Shown one piece after another: positions 1 to 15,885 of a stretch of 64,000 nucleotides of DNA (position 1 is its first letter; each line of letters starts with the position of its first letter). The stretch lies in NCBI RefSeq assembly GCF_010015445.1, contig NC_053112.1, positions 329,812 through 393,811 on the forward strand, read 5' to 3'. A program made the position numbers and the translations under genes. Under the pieces are notes generated by a model that made no database searches, was not told the DNA's origin, and saw only the letters and a program-made list of their open reading frames with translations. The stretch is from Perca fluviatilis. Lineage: Eukaryota; Chordata; Actinopteri; Perciformes; Percidae.

Positions 1-924
1 AAGTCGTGACTTACGGGGCTGAGACGCAGCATCGATCACACAGCTTCAGCACAGTCTGAAGCTGTGTGATTGGACAGGTGTTACTGAAATGCATCCTGGG
101 AGTCTTGAGTAGACTGGAGAACGATCCGAGAGACGAGCGGGGGAGGTGTTGTTTTTAGCAGCGTGAAGGGACACCGCTGCAGAGAACAGCTGTTTTCTGT
201 CTCCCCGTCCGGCTGGCGTCATGGCGTCCGTGTTAGTTAACGTATAACGGTGTAGATGCGTACACCATCTCCTATCGTACTAAAATAGTTCACTGAAACG
301 TGTTTCTGAGAACATTTTAAAGTGGCCATATTATGAAACAAACACTTTTCCTGGGATTTGGGGTGTTCTTTTGTGTCTCTGGTGCTTCCACACACATACA
401 CACTCTGAAAAACATCCATCCATGGTGTTCTGAGTGAGATCTGGTTTCTGAATGTGTCCTGCCTTCAGTCTCCTCATGTATCTCCCACTCCGACCGGTCC
501 TACGAGAAACCAGTGCGTGCAAAAGGTTCCTAGGTATGTATCGCATGTAAACAAACAGACATTGGGGGGAATAATAATATAATAATAAGGTACTTTATTT
601 GTCACATACACGTACATGTAGCGAAATTCATTCTCTGCATTTAACCCATCCCTCAAGGGAGCAGTGGGCAGCCAATGACAGCGCCCGGGGACCAACTCCA
701 GATCTGAGCCAGTGCCTTGATCAAGGGCACTGCCTGGAGGACCTAGTCCATGTTTTTGATGGTGGGGGAAACCGGAGCACCCGGAAGAAACCCACGCAAA
801 CATGGGGAGAACATGCAAATACACGCGCTATCTCGCCTGCAGTCGGAACGGAAGCGGTTTGACGCAAATTAGCGACAGTCGGCGTTAAGGGGTTAACAAT
901 AACCCTTTCTGTCTTTTGTTCCAG
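1..924 (+). other. Intron upstream of the first visible exon, with interspersed repeat fragments
   Basis: No coding exon is visible here. Bases 317 to about 480 are a 5' fragment of the TTTAAA-flanked element described at 14706-15318, sharing the run TTGGGGTGTTCTTTTGTGTC. Bases 590-830 resemble a widespread fish repeat tail (GCATTTAACCCATCC, GCAGTGGGCAGCC, GGGGAGAACATGCAAA) of uncertain class. Bases 1-310 show nothing I recognise. Confidence 0.5.
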
Positions 925-1230
925 ATAAACACGAATGGATTTGTGTCCGTGGTCGAGCCCCCGTCAGAGGAGCAGTACCTCGGGAAGATGCCCGCCAGTT
1001 TCAAAATGATCGCCGCCCTGCTGGGCGACCTGGACGACAGCGACGGACGGGGGAAGGTCCACTTCAGGTGGGACGGCGGCCCCGGGGCGCGGAATCGAAC
1101 CGCCGAACTCGTGAGGCGAGCGTTCCCCAGAGACGACGCGGAGGAGCAGCCCGCCGGCGTCCTCGTCGTCACCTGGGAAAACGTGGCCGCCCGGGGGACG
1201 CCTGGACGCGGAGACGGACTGGACGCCAAG
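925..1230 (+). CDS. nid1: nid1 exon: NIDO domain, first part
   Basis: This exon of 102 codons, phase 0 at both ends, follows a pyrimidine-rich acceptor ending in CCAG and ends in AAG before GTGGGA. The protein starts INTNGFVSVVEPPSEEQYLG and continues with LGDLDDSDGRGKVHFRWD and VLVVTWENVAA. These match the conserved core of the NIDO domain, the N-terminal globule (G1) of nidogens, including the acidic D-L-D-x-x-D-G motif. The signal peptide and first NIDO strands must come from an exon upstream of the window. GC content is much higher than in the surrounding repeats, as in all exons here. No frame break is seen. Confidence 0.92.
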
Positions 1231-1405
1231 GTGGGACGCGTCAGAGACGTGGACTTGTGTTCTTTATTTGTGCGTGTGAGATAGAGAAGAAGAAATAAAC
1301 AATGACATAATCAAATGCACAGGTGGGATAGAAAAAGGAACCGCCCTAAGTAAAGATACTGGAGCTGTACATGCTTGGCACACATGTGCAAATTAACTTA
1401 AATAT

Positions 1406-6217
<4,812 letters not shown>

Positions 6218-6582
6218 CTACGCACCCGAGGTGGGAGTAAGTCACACATGTGCAAGTCACAAGCCAGTCCCAAGTCACTGTGGTGAGAATGAAGCAAGTC
6301 GAGTCCCTGCTATAAGTCTAGCAAGCCACAAGTCAAGTCATACAAAAAAATTACCTTTAACGTTTTTGATTGTGATTGGTTTAAAGAAATGCCAATAAAC
6401 CAGAGCATGTTTTTTTTTCCCATCCAGGAATGCTGTGTGGACTAGCCAGACCTTACTCCGCAGCGCTGTGGAGGAAGGTCTGGCAAAGGGAGACTGTAAT
6501 TATAATTAATATAATATAATTTGATTAATAGCACAGCCCTTGCAACACATACCTGCAAATTAGTCGCTTTTTTGCGAGAAAA
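6218..6582 (+). repeat. Interspersed repeat fragments, including an empty-site paralogue
   Basis: Bases 6220-6345 are a run of CAAGTCA-rich sequence, a common fish repeat type. Bases about 6367-6495 (GATTGTGATTGGTTTAAAG, then CCAGGAATGCTGTGTGGAC) match 14694-14711 joined to 15312-15420. They are the same repeat without the element inserted at 14706-15318. Confidence 0.7.
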
Positions 6583-8510
6583 TGTTAGCTAGTTAACACT
6601 ACACTCGAAAGCAGGTAACGTTAGCCTACCGTTAGCTAGTTAACACTACACTCGACAGCAGGTAACGTTAGCCTACCGTTAGCTAGTTAACACTACACTC
6701 GACAGCATGTAACGTTAGCCTACCGTTAGCTAGTTAACACTATACTCGACAGCAGGTAACGTTAGCCTACCGATAGCTAGTTAGCACTACACTCGACAGC
6801 AGGTAACGTTAGCCTACCGTTAGCTAGTTAACACTACACTCGACAGCAGGTAACGCGTTAGCCTACCGATAGCCAGTTAACACTACACTCGACAGCAGGT
6901 AACGTTAGTCTACCGTTAGCTAGTTAACACTACACTTCGACAGCAGGTAACGTTAGCCTACCGTTGCTAGCGTTAACCCTACAATCGACAGCAGGTAACG
7001 TTAGCCTACCGTTAGCCAGTTAACACTACACTCGACAGCAGGTAACGCTCGCCTACCGTTAGCCAGTTAACACGCACTTCGACAGCAGGTAACGTTACCC
7101 GCTAGCCAGTTAACAACTACACTCGGCAGCAGGTAACGTTAGCCTACCGATAGCCAGTTAACACTACACTCGACAGCAGGTAACGCGGGCCTACCGTTAG
7201 CCAGTTAACCCTACACTCGACAGCAGGTAACGTTCTACCGTTAGCTAGTTAACACTACACTCGACAGCAGGTAACGTTAGCCTACCGTTAGCCAGTTAAC
7301 ACTACACTCGACAGCAGGTAACGTTAGCCTACCGTTAGCCAGTTAACACTACACTCGACAGCAGGTAACGTTAGCCTACCGTTAGCCAGTTAACACTACA
7401 CTCGACAGCAGGTAACGTTAGCCTACCGATAGCCAGTTAACACTACACTCGACAGCAGGTAACGTTAGCCTACCGTTAGCCAGTTAACACTACACTCGAC
7501 AGCAGGTAACGTTAGCCTACCGTTAGCCAGTTAACCCTACACTCGACAGCAGGTAACGTTAGCCTACCGTTAGCCAGATAACACTACCGACAGCAGGTAA
7601 CGTTAGCCACGCCAGCCAATTAACACATCGACAGCAGGTAAGGTTAGCCTACCGTTAGCTAGCTACTTTCACACTACGGCAGCAGGTAACGTTAGCCTAC
7701 CGATAGCTAGTTAACACTACACTCGACAGCAGGTAACGTTAGCCTACCGTTAGCCAGTTAACACTACACTCGACAGCAGGTAACGTTAGCCTACCGTTAG
7801 CCAGTTAACACTACACTCGACAGCAGGTAACGTTAGCCTACCGTTAGCCAGTTAACACTACACTCGACAGCAGGTAACGTTAGCCTACCGTTAGCCAGTT
7901 AACACTACACTCGACAGCAGGTAACGTTAGCCTACCGATAGCCAGTTAACACTACACTCGACAGCAGGTAACGTTAGCCTACCGATAGCCAGTTAACACT
8001 ACACTCGACAGCAGGTAACGTTAGCCTACCGTTAGCCAGTTAACCCTACACTCGACAGCAGGTAACGTTAGCCTACCGTTAGCCAGTTAACACTACACTC
8101 GACAGCAGGTAACGTTAGCCTACCGTTAGCCAATTAACACTACACTCGACAGCAGGTAAGGTTAGCCTACCGTTAGCTAGTTAACACTACACTCGACAGC
8201 AGGTAACGTTAGCCTACCGATAGCTAGTTAACACTACACTCGACAGCAGGTAACGTTAGCCTACCGATAGCTAGTTAACACTACACTCGACAGCAGGTAA
8301 CGTTAGCCTACCGTTAGCCAGTTAACCCTACACTCGACAGCAGGTAACGTTAGCCTACCGTTAGCTAGTTAACCCTACACTCGACAGCAGGTAACGTTAG
8401 CCTACCGTTAGCCAGTTAACACTACACTCGACAGCAGGTAACATTAGCCTACCGATAGCCAGTTAACACTACACTCGACAGCAGGTAACGTTAGCCTACC
8501 GTTAGCTAGC
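6583..8510 (+). repeat. 47-bp tandem array, about 40 units
   Basis: The unit is about 47 bases and contains CTACACTCGACAGCAGGTAA and CGTTAGCCTACCGTTAGCCA, with GTTAGCTAG, GATAGCCAG and CCCTACA variants. A few units near 7060-7120 and 7580-7670 are ragged, with indels. The array fills most of the intron before the NIDO exon at 8646. It encodes nothing. Confidence 0.95.
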
Positions 8511-8645
8511 AGCTGGAGTAAACACGGTTAAAATGCTGAAAAAAAAATGTCTGAAAAACAACACTAGAGTGCTAGAGATGTGTCACCTTTTTCAGCCCTT
8601 CTGAGTTTGCAGGTATGGCATCAACGTATTGTTTTGTACTTTCAG

Positions 8646-8875
8646 AGAAACACTTTCCAGCTGGTTGTGGCCTCCATGGAGCTGTCGTCCTTCGCCATCC
8701 TCCTGTACCCCCGAGACCGACTGCAGTTCCTCTCCACGCCAGTCGGGGGCGAGAGTAAGCTCCTCGAGGCTGGCTTCAACGAAGGCCTTGTGGTGGGCTG
8801 GTGGTGGAGCGAAACACAGGGGACCTACTTCCGCACCACCACCGACGAAGAGACTTCCATCAGGGAGCTCACTGA
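8646..8875 (+). CDS. nid1: nid1 exon: NIDO domain, second part
   Basis: This 230-base exon begins in phase 0 after ACTTTCAG with RNTFQLVVASMELSSFAILL, then YPRDRLQF and EGLVVGWWWSETQGTYF. It is the second half of NIDO, where family members have N-T-F-Q-A-V-L-A-S and an L-Y-P turn. The donor is the GT at 8876-8877, inside GAGTAC. That choice leaves two bases (GA), which join the first base of the next exon to make Glu and restore TEKTNSGQNGVW, in register with the family. Reading on past 8875 gives unrelated residues and no better donor. The neighbouring introns are filled with 47-bp and 19-bp arrays. Confidence 0.9.
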
Positions 8876-9067
8876 GTACGAATCTGCTCGAATGTCAAAG
8901 ATACACAAAACCCAGTGTTTCCTCTATGTTGATTTGACCGTGGTGCCCCCCCCGGTATCAGAAACAGGGCTGCATTGTTAGAGTGCATGTCGGAGAATAG
9001 CGCGGACACACGAGGGTAACTAGCCAGTTGAGATGGTGTGTGTGTACGTCCTTGAGAACTGTTCCTT

Positions 9068-10959
9068 TAAGCCTGGTCCTGTATCAGTCTATAGGTCCTG
9101 TATCAGTCTATAGGTCTTGTATTAGTCTATAGGTCCTGTATTAGTCTATAGGTCCTGTATTAGTCTATAGGTCTTGTATCAGTCTATAGGTCCTGTATTA
9201 GTCTATAGGTCCTGTATTAGTCTATAGGTCTTGTATTAGTCTATAGGTCCTGTATCAGTCTATAGGTCCTGTATTAGTCTATAGGTCCTGTATCAGTCTA
9301 TAGGTCCTGTATTAGTCTATAGGTCCTGTATTAGTCTATAGGTCCTGTATCAGTCTATAGGTCCTGTATTAGTCTATAGGTCTTGTATTAGTCTATAGGT
9401 CTTGTATTAGTCTATAGGTCTTGTATTAGTCTATAGGTCTTGTATTTGTCTTTAGGTCTTGTATTAGTCTATAGGTCTTGTATCAGTCTATAGGTCTTGT
9501 ATTAGTCTACAGGTCTTGTATTAGTCTATAGGTCTTGTATTTGTCTTTAGGTCTTGTATTAGTCTATAGGTCTTGTATTAGTCTATAGGTCTTGTATTAG
9601 TCTATAGGTCTTGTATTTGTCTTTAGGTCTTGTATCAGTCTATAGGTCTTGTATTAGTCTATAGGTCTTGTATTTGTCTTTAGGTCTTGTATTAGTCTAT
9701 AGGTCTTGTATCAGTCTATAGGTCTTGTATCAGTCTATAGGTCTTGTATTAGTCTATAGGTCTTGTATTTGTCTTTAGGTCTTGTATTAGTCTATAGGTC
9801 CTGTATTAGTCTATAGGTCTTGTATTTGTATTTAGGTCCTGTATTAGTCTATGGGTCTTGTATTAGTCTATAGGTCTTTTATTTGTCTTTAGGTCTTTTA
9901 TTTGTCTTTAGGTCTTGTATTATTCTATAGGGCTGGTATCAGTCTATAGGTCTTGTATTAGTCTATAGGTCTTGTATTTGTCTATAGGTCTTGTATTTGT
10001 CTTTAGGTCTTGTATCAGTCTATAGGTCTTGTATTAGTCTATAGGTCCTGTATTAGTCTATAGGTCTTGTATTAGTCTATAGATCCTGTATTAGTCTATA
10101 GGTCCTGTATTAGTCTATAGGTATTGTATTAGTTTATAGGTCTTGTATTAGTCTATAGATGCTGTATCAGTCTATAGGTCTTGTATTAGTCTATAGATCC
10201 TGTATTAGTCTATAGGTCTTGTATCAGTCTATAGATGCTGTATCAGTCTATAGGTCCTGTATTAGTCTATAGATCCTGTATTAGTCTATAGGTCTTGTAT
10301 CAGTCTATAGATGCTGTATCAGTCTATAGGTTTTGCATTAGTCTATAGGTCTTGTATTAGTCTATAGGTCCTGTATTAGTCTGTAGGTCCTGTATCAGTC
10401 TATAGGTATTGTATTAGTCTATAGGTCCTCTATCAGTCTATAGGTCCTGTATTAGTCTATAGGTCTTGTATTAGTCTATAGGTCTTGTATTAGTCTATAG
10501 GTCCTGTATTAGTCTATAGGTCTTGTATTAGTCTATAGGTCTTGTATTAGTCTATAGGTCTTGTATTTGTCTTTAGGTCTTGTATTAGTCTTTAGGTCTT
10601 GTCTTTAGGTCTTGTATTATTCTATAGGTCTTTTATCAGTCTATAGGTCCTGTATTAGTCTATAGGTCCTGTATCAGTCTATAGGTCTTGTATTAGTCTA
10701 TAGGTCTTGTATTAGTCTTTAGGTCTTGTATTAGTCTATAGGTCCTGTATTAGTCTATAAGTCCTGTATCAGTCTATAGGTCTTGTATTAGTCTATAAGT
10801 CTTGTATCAGTCTATAGGTCTTGTATCAGTCTATAGGTCCTGTATCAGTCTATAGGTCCTGTATCAGTCTATAGGTCTTGTATCAGTCTATAGGTCCTGT
10901 ATCAGTCTATAGGTCTTGTATCAGTCTATAGGTCTTGTATCAGTCTATAGGTCTTGTAA
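9068..10959 (+). repeat. 19-bp tandem array, about 100 units
   Basis: The unit is about 19 bases, AGGTC(C/T)TGTATTAGTCTAT with ATCAG, TTTGTCTTT and GATGCTG variants. It occupies the intron between the second NIDO exon and the linker exon. Variant types cluster: the TTTGTCTTT form is frequent at 9440-10020 and 10560-10620, and ATCAGTC dominates after 10800. This is consistent with local homogenisation. Confidence 0.95.
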
Positions 10960-11090
10960 ATTTAAATTAAGTTAACTGGTGATTTTCGTTCTAAATTGCA
11001 CGTGGTTGTTGATTCGATATAATGGCGATTGCTCACGTTTGTATTTGAAGTGCATTATTTCCATGCTGAAGTAGTGACACTGCATTAAGA

Positions 11091-11245
11091 TAATGTAATT
11101 AATAGTGGGTTTATTGGTATTAAGATAATGTAATTAATATTAATAGTGGGTTTATTGGTATTAAGATAATGCAATTAATATTAATAGTGGGTTTATTGGT
11201 ATTAAGATAATGCAATTAATATTAATAGTGGGTTTATTGGTATTT
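11091..11245 (+). repeat. Short tandem repeat, about 41-bp unit, 4 copies
   Basis: Four units containing TTAAGATAATG(T/C)AATTAATA and GTGGGTTTATTGGTATT. The rest of 10960-11566 shows no recognisable feature apart from the acceptor tract of the linker exon. Confidence 0.85.
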
Positions 11246-11566
11246 GCTACAGAATGCTTAGCCTATATGTCAAGATCAAAGTTGGCCTATATAGTAACAG
11301 AAAAAATACAGTTCAGTCACAACTGAGAATATGCCTCATTGTGTGTGTGAATAGAGGTGAATACATATATTAGTTTGTGTTGCAGCAGAGTGTCAGGACC
11401 GTTTCATGTTGGCGGGGATGGTGTTCGTGCCCCCACTGCTAAAATTGCAAAACTGATTTGATACGGTGGCCCTGAAGGTCAAAACGTGGAATCATTTCAG
11501 AAAACACTACAACATTTCTTGTCTTGTCTTTTTAATTGAGTTATCTTCCTTCCTTTATCCAACCAG

Positions 11567-12360
11567 AAAGACGAACTCAGGACAGAATGGAGTTTGGGTG
11601 TACGAGATCGGCTCCTCGCCGTTCTTCGTCGCCATTACACCTGGGATGGTCGCCACCCTTCCTGAGGAAGACGCCACCGAGCCGCCCGTCACCGAGCCGC
11701 CCGTCACCGAGCCGCCCGTCACCGTGTCGCCGAGCCGATCCGACAAACCTCAGGTGGCACCGGAAGAAAACCAAGAGTCCCCGACAGACGAGACTCCCAA
11801 GGAGTACCGACCCGTCACGGCAGAGTACGCCGAACCAGAAACCGAGGAACCGGATTACGCAGAGTACCCCGAAACGGAGACGCCAACGTACACCCAACCC
11901 GAGAGGGCCGATCCAAGGTCCCCGGAGCCATCCGAGCCGAGACACCCTGACCGATCTGAGACTGGTTCCACCCGCTTTGAGCCTTTGCAGCCAACCGTCC
12001 CCGAAACCACTGAGCCGAGAGACCCTACGTCTGAGCCGAGGTACCCTGAGCGAACCGAGAGCGGGTACCCCGTCTCTGAGCGAACCGAGAGCGGGTACCC
12101 CGTCTCTGAGCGAACCGAGAGCGAGTACCCAGTCTCTGAGCGAACCGAGAGCGGGTACCCAGTCTCTGAGCGAACCGAGAGCGAGTACCCCGTCTCTGAG
12201 CCTTTGCAACCGAGATACACCATCCCTGAAAACGTTGAGCCGAGATACTCTCCAGTCCAGCCAAGATACCCTGAACCAGTCCAACCAGTGCCTCCACGTT
12301 CCCGCTCCCAGCAGCCCCAGATCGTCGTCATAGATGAAGATGAAAATCTGGACGTGAACG
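11567..12360 (+). CDS. nid1: nid1 exon: end of NIDO plus long Pro/Glu/Thr linker with coding minisatellite
   Basis: This 794-base exon starts one base before codon AAG and ends with one base (G) before GTAAAA. The first residues, KTNSGQNGVWVYEIGS, close NIDO. About 240 residues of low-complexity linker follow, rich in P, E, T, R and Y. It holds a triple EPPVT motif near 11688-11730, an acidic tyrosine-rich stretch (EEPDYAEYPETETPTY), five copies of a 10-residue unit ERTES(G/E)YPVS at 12048-12197, and further PRY repeats. It ends VIDEDENLDVN, like the acidic end of the NID1 linker. The linker joins globules G1 and G2; mammalian NID1 is tyrosine-sulphated there. It looks about twice the mammalian length. 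The frame is intact. Confidence 0.9.
12048..12197 (+). repeat. nid1: 30-bp coding minisatellite, 5 units, in the nid1 linker
   Basis: Five direct copies of a 30-base unit beginning GAGCGAACCGAGAGCG lie wholly within the exon and in frame. Each encodes ERTESGYPVS or ERTESEYPVS. The units differ only at the G/A that switches Gly to Glu and at one or two third positions, so the expansion looks recent. Copy number can change without breaking the frame. Confidence 0.95.
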
Positions 12361-12495
12361 GTAAAAAAAAGATCAAAACTTTTGGATGTAAACAAGCGTT
12401 TTTTTTTTCTTCTTGTCAATTGTCTTAATGTAGCTTTTAAAATTCAGCTCTAAGGTCCATGACTACACCAAGATTTCTGGCTTTGTCTGTTTTTC

Positions 12496-14350
12496 TTAAA
12501 GGTCCCATGACATGGTGCTCTTTTATATAGGCCTTAGTGGTCCCCTAATACTGTATCTGAAGTCTCTTTTATATAGGCCTTAGTGGTCCCCTAATACTGT
12601 ATCTGAAGTCTCTTTTATATAGACCTTAGTGGTCCCCTAATACTGTATCTGAAGTCTCTTTTATATAGACCTTAGTGGTCCCCTAATACTGTATCTGAAG
12701 TCTCTTTATATAGACCTTAGTGGTCCCCTAATACTGTATCTGAAGTCTCTTTTATATAGACCTTAGTGGTCCCCTAATACTGTATCTGAAGTCTCTTTAT
12801 ATAGACCTTAGTGGTCCCCTAATACTGTATCTGAAGTCTCTTTTATATAGACCTTAGTGGTCCCCTAATACTGTATCTGAAGTCTCTTTTATATAGACCT
12901 TAGTGGTCCCCTAATACTGTATCTGAAGTCTCTTTTATATAGACCTTAGTGGTCCCCTAATACTGTATCTGAAGTCTCTTTTATATAGACCTTAGTGGTC
13001 CTCTAATACTGTATCTGAAGTCTCTTTTATATAGGCCTTAGTGGTCCCCTAATACTGTATCTGAAGTCTCTTTTATATAGGTCTTAGTGGTCCCCTAATA
13101 CTGTATCTGAAGTCTCTTTTATATAGACCTTAGTGGTCCCCTAATACTGTATCTGAAGTCTCTTTTATATAGACCTTAGTGGTCCCCTAATACTGTATCT
13201 GAAGTCTCTTTTATATAGACCTTAGTGGTCCCCTAATACTGTATCTGAAGTCTCTTTTATATAGGCCTTAGTGGTCCCCTAATACTGTATCTGAAGTCTC
13301 TTTTATATAGGCCTTAGTGGTCCCCTAATACTGTATCTGAAGTCTCTTTTATATAGGCCTTAGTGGTCCCCTAATACTGTTTCTGAAGTCTCTTTTATAT
13401 AGACCTTAGTGGTCCCCTAATACTGTATCTGAAGTCTCTTTTATATAGGCCTTAGTGGTCCCCTAATACTGTATCTGAAGTCTCTTTTATATAGACCTTA
13501 GTGGTCCCCTAATACTGTTTCTGAAGTCTCTTTTATATAGACCTTAGTGGTCCCCTAATACTGTATCTGAAGTCTCTTTTATATAGACCTTAGTGGTCCC
13601 CTAATACTGTATCTGAAGTCTCTTTTATATAGACCTTAGTGGTCCCCTAATACTGTATCTGAAGTCTCTTTTATATAGACCTTAGTGGTCCTCTAATACT
13701 GTATCTGAAGTCTCTTTTATATAGACCTTAGTGGTCCCCTAATACTGTATCTGAAGTCTCTTTTATATAGGCCTTAGTGGTCCCCTAATACTGTATCTGA
13801 AGTCTCTTTTATATAGACCTTAGTGGTCCCCTAATACTGTATCTGAAGTCTCTTTTATATAGGCCTTAGTGGTCCCCTAATACTGTATCTGAAGTCTCTT
13901 TTATATAGACCTTAGTGGTCCCCTAATACTGTATCTGAAGTCTCTTTTATATAGCCTTTAGTGGTCCCCTAATACTGTATCTGAAGTCTCTTTTATATAG
14001 ACCTTAGTGGTCCCCTAATACTGTATCTGAAGTCTCTTTTATATAGACCTTAGTGGTCCCCTAATACTGTATCTGAAGTCTCTTTTATATAGACCTTAGT
14101 GGTCCCCTAATACTGTATCTGCAAAGCAGAGAAAGGGGAGGTAACATTGCCCCTTATGACCTCATAAGGAGAAGATTCCTGATTGGTCCATCTGAGCTTT
14201 CATTTTCTCAAAGGCAGAGCAGGATACCCAGGGCTCTGTTTACACCTATCACCATTTCTAGCCACTGGGGGACCATAGGCAGGCTGGGGGAACTCATATT
14301 AATGTTAGAAATCCTCATAAAGTGAAATTTTCATTCCATGGGATCTTTTA
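12496..14350 (+). mobile_element. MITE family A, copy 2: full element with internal 46-bp array
   Basis: The left end TTAAAGGTCCCATGACATGG and right end CCATGGGATCTTTTA form imperfect inverted termini. Between them, 12520-14120 is about 35 copies of the same 46-base unit as at 3612-6217. A unique right arm follows (GGGGAGGTAACATTGCCCC, then GGACCATAGGCAGGCTGG). The element fills 1855 of the 2047 bases of this intron. No reading frame is present. Confidence 0.88.
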
Positions 14351-14407
14351 CGTTTTTTTGTTTCAATTGAACCCAAATGGGTTCGTTCTTTGGTTGTTTT
14401 TTCACAG

Positions 14408-14548
14408 TATTCGCGTACAATTCTGAGACGTGCGTCCTGAACAGGCACAAGTGCTCAGCTTTCGCTGACTGCCGGGATTACAGCAACGGGTACTGCTGCC
14501 ATTGTAGGCCTGGATTCTACGGTAACGGGAAGGACTGTGTCGCCGAAG
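14408..14548 (+). CDS. nid1: nid1 exon: EGF-like domain 1
   Basis: This 141-base exon with phase-1 borders lies between TTTTTTCACAG and GTGAGA. It encodes FAYNSETCVLNRHKC, then SAFADCRDYSNGYCCHC and RPGFYGNGKDCVAE. There are seven cysteines, six with EGF spacing plus one extra in the CC pair; the same extra cysteine is present in vertebrate nidogen EGF1. The domain stands at the N-terminal edge of the G2F barrel and forms globule G2 with it. The upstream intron is almost entirely one MITE (12496-14350). Confidence 0.95.
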
Positions 14549-14593
14549 GTGAGAAGCATTTTCGCTTTTACTTCAACTGTTTATGTTTTAAGA

Positions 14594-14705
14594 AGCAGAA
14601 GTTATCTGAGGATACTTCACAGATCTAGACCACGCTCTAAAATGTACAGAGACCATTCTCCCCCAAGAGCAAGCATGTGGTGCCGCCCAAGGCGATTGTG
14701 ATTGG
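14594..14705 (+). repeat. Interspersed repeat fragments before the TTTAAA element
   Basis: Bases 14620-14693 (GATCTAGACCACGCTCT, then CCCAAGAGCAAGCATG) match a widespread fish repeat also seen at 51250-51470 and 53063-53290. Bases 14694-14711 are the left half of the repeat interrupted by the insertion that follows. Confidence 0.6.
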
Positions 14706-15318
14706 TTTAAAGTGCCCATATTATGAAAAAAAAACACTTTTTCTGGTGATTTGGGGTGTTCTTTTGTGTCTCTGGTGCTTCCACACACATACACACTTTG
14801 AAAAAAATCCATCCATGCTGTTTTGAGTGAGATACGGTTTCTGAATGTGTCCTGCCTTCAGTCTCCTGGTGAGCTGGTCAAAATCTGCAAAAGCTAAAGC
14901 TAATGCTAACGATAGCATGCTACCTCGTTCTCAATAGCAAAGCACTGCTACAACACACACAAGGTCACCATAATCTACCAAAAGAACTACTTCCATGTGC
15001 TCCCTGGTTTAGAAGAAGTCTCCCAGCTGATCCTGCCTTGGAACTGACTGAAGTTGGAGAAACAGCCTTTCTTTTACTGTCTATGGAGCTAGCTGACATG
15101 AGCTACGATCTGAGCTACTGAGCATGTGCGAGTGCAATCAAAGATAGTACAGAAGAAGAAGAGAGGTCTCACTCTGTAGCTAAAAGAGAGACCTGAACAC
15201 AGGGTGAAAAGAGGAGCTGCAGCAATGTGCAGTACAACAAAAAGATGTAAATCTATCCTGGTACAACCTCTAAAATACAATTTATTAACCTGAAAATGAG
15301 CAGAATATGGGAACTTTA
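14706..15318 (+). mobile_element. TIR element flanked by TTTAAA (piggyBac-like target choice)
   Basis: The termini GTGCCCATATTATG and CAGAATATGGGAAC are inverted repeats, each flanked by TTTAAA. The uninterrupted paralogue at 6367-6495 has one TTTAAA at that point, so the target duplication is TTTAAA or the TTAA inside it. TTAA duplication is the rule for piggyBac elements. Related fragments lie at 317-480, 17471-17690 and, reversed, about 54757-54900. There is no transposase. Confidence 0.75.
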
Positions 15319-15425
15319 AACAAACGCCAATAAACCAGAGCACGTTTTTCTCCCATCCAGGAATGCTGTGTGGACTAGCCAGCCCTTCCTCCGCAGCGCT
15401 GTGGAGGAAGGTCTGCCAAAGCGAC
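15319..15425 (+). repeat. Right half of the interrupted interspersed repeat
   Basis: Sequence beginning ACAAACGCCAATAAACCAG and ending GTGGAGGAAGGTCTGCCAAA continues the match to 6385-6495 and completes the repeat split by the element at 14706. Confidence 0.7.
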
Positions 15426-15507
15426 ACTATGCCAACCCTAATAACTCTAACCTGGAACTACTGAACCTTCTGCTCTACTGAATCAAATCGTTGTCGTTTT
15501 TTTCCAG

Positions 15508-15759
15508 GAAAACCGCAGAGAATGAACGGAAAGGTGAACGGTCGAGTGTTTGTGGGGAACTCGCCTTCGCCCGTGGAGATCAGTAACAACGACTTGCACT
15601 CGTACGTGGTAGCCAATGACGGACGGGCCTACGTGGCCATCAGCAACATCCCCGACAGCCTGGGACCCTCCCTGCAGCCGCTGTCCTCCCTCGGGGGAGT
15701 CATCGGCTGGGCCTTCGCCCTGGAGCAGCCCGGCTACCACAACGGCTTCAGTCTCATCG
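15508..15759 (+). CDS. nid1: nid1 exon: G2F beta-barrel, first part
   Basis: This 252-base exon with phase-1 borders follows TTTTTTTCCAG and precedes GTGAGC. It encodes KPQRMNGKVNGRVFVGNS, then NNDLHSYVVANDGRAYVAIS and GGVIGWAFALEQPGYHNGFS. These are hallmark strands of the nidogen G2F domain, an 11-stranded barrel that binds perlecan and collagen IV. The fold is related to GFP but has no chromophore. The match to the family is continuous with no frame break. Confidence 0.95.
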
Positions 15760-15829
15760 GTGAGCCCACGTCAAAGTCAAAGTCAAGTTTATTTCATCCA
15801 TAAAAATGGAAATTACAGTGCTCACACCC

Positions 15830-15885
15830 GCCTAATACAATACAATAAATACAATACAATATAATACAATACAATACAATACAAA
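15830..15885 (+). repeat. (AATAC)n-type microsatellite
   Basis: A degenerate run of AATACAATACAAT units. It is the likely tail of the reversed LINE fragment that follows, and begins about 70 bases after the G2F exon donor. Confidence 0.8.

Noticed and set aside
221..247. ATGGCGTCCGTGTTAG as a possible nid1 start
   Set aside because: The frame closes after eight codons and has no link to the NIDO exon at 925. The true first exon should encode a signal peptide and about 100 residues and is not in this window.
11577..12419. Minus-strand open frames of 173-280 codons opposite the linker exon
   Set aside because: Shadow of the real + strand exon. The + strand frame has correct splice phases and conserved residues at both ends.
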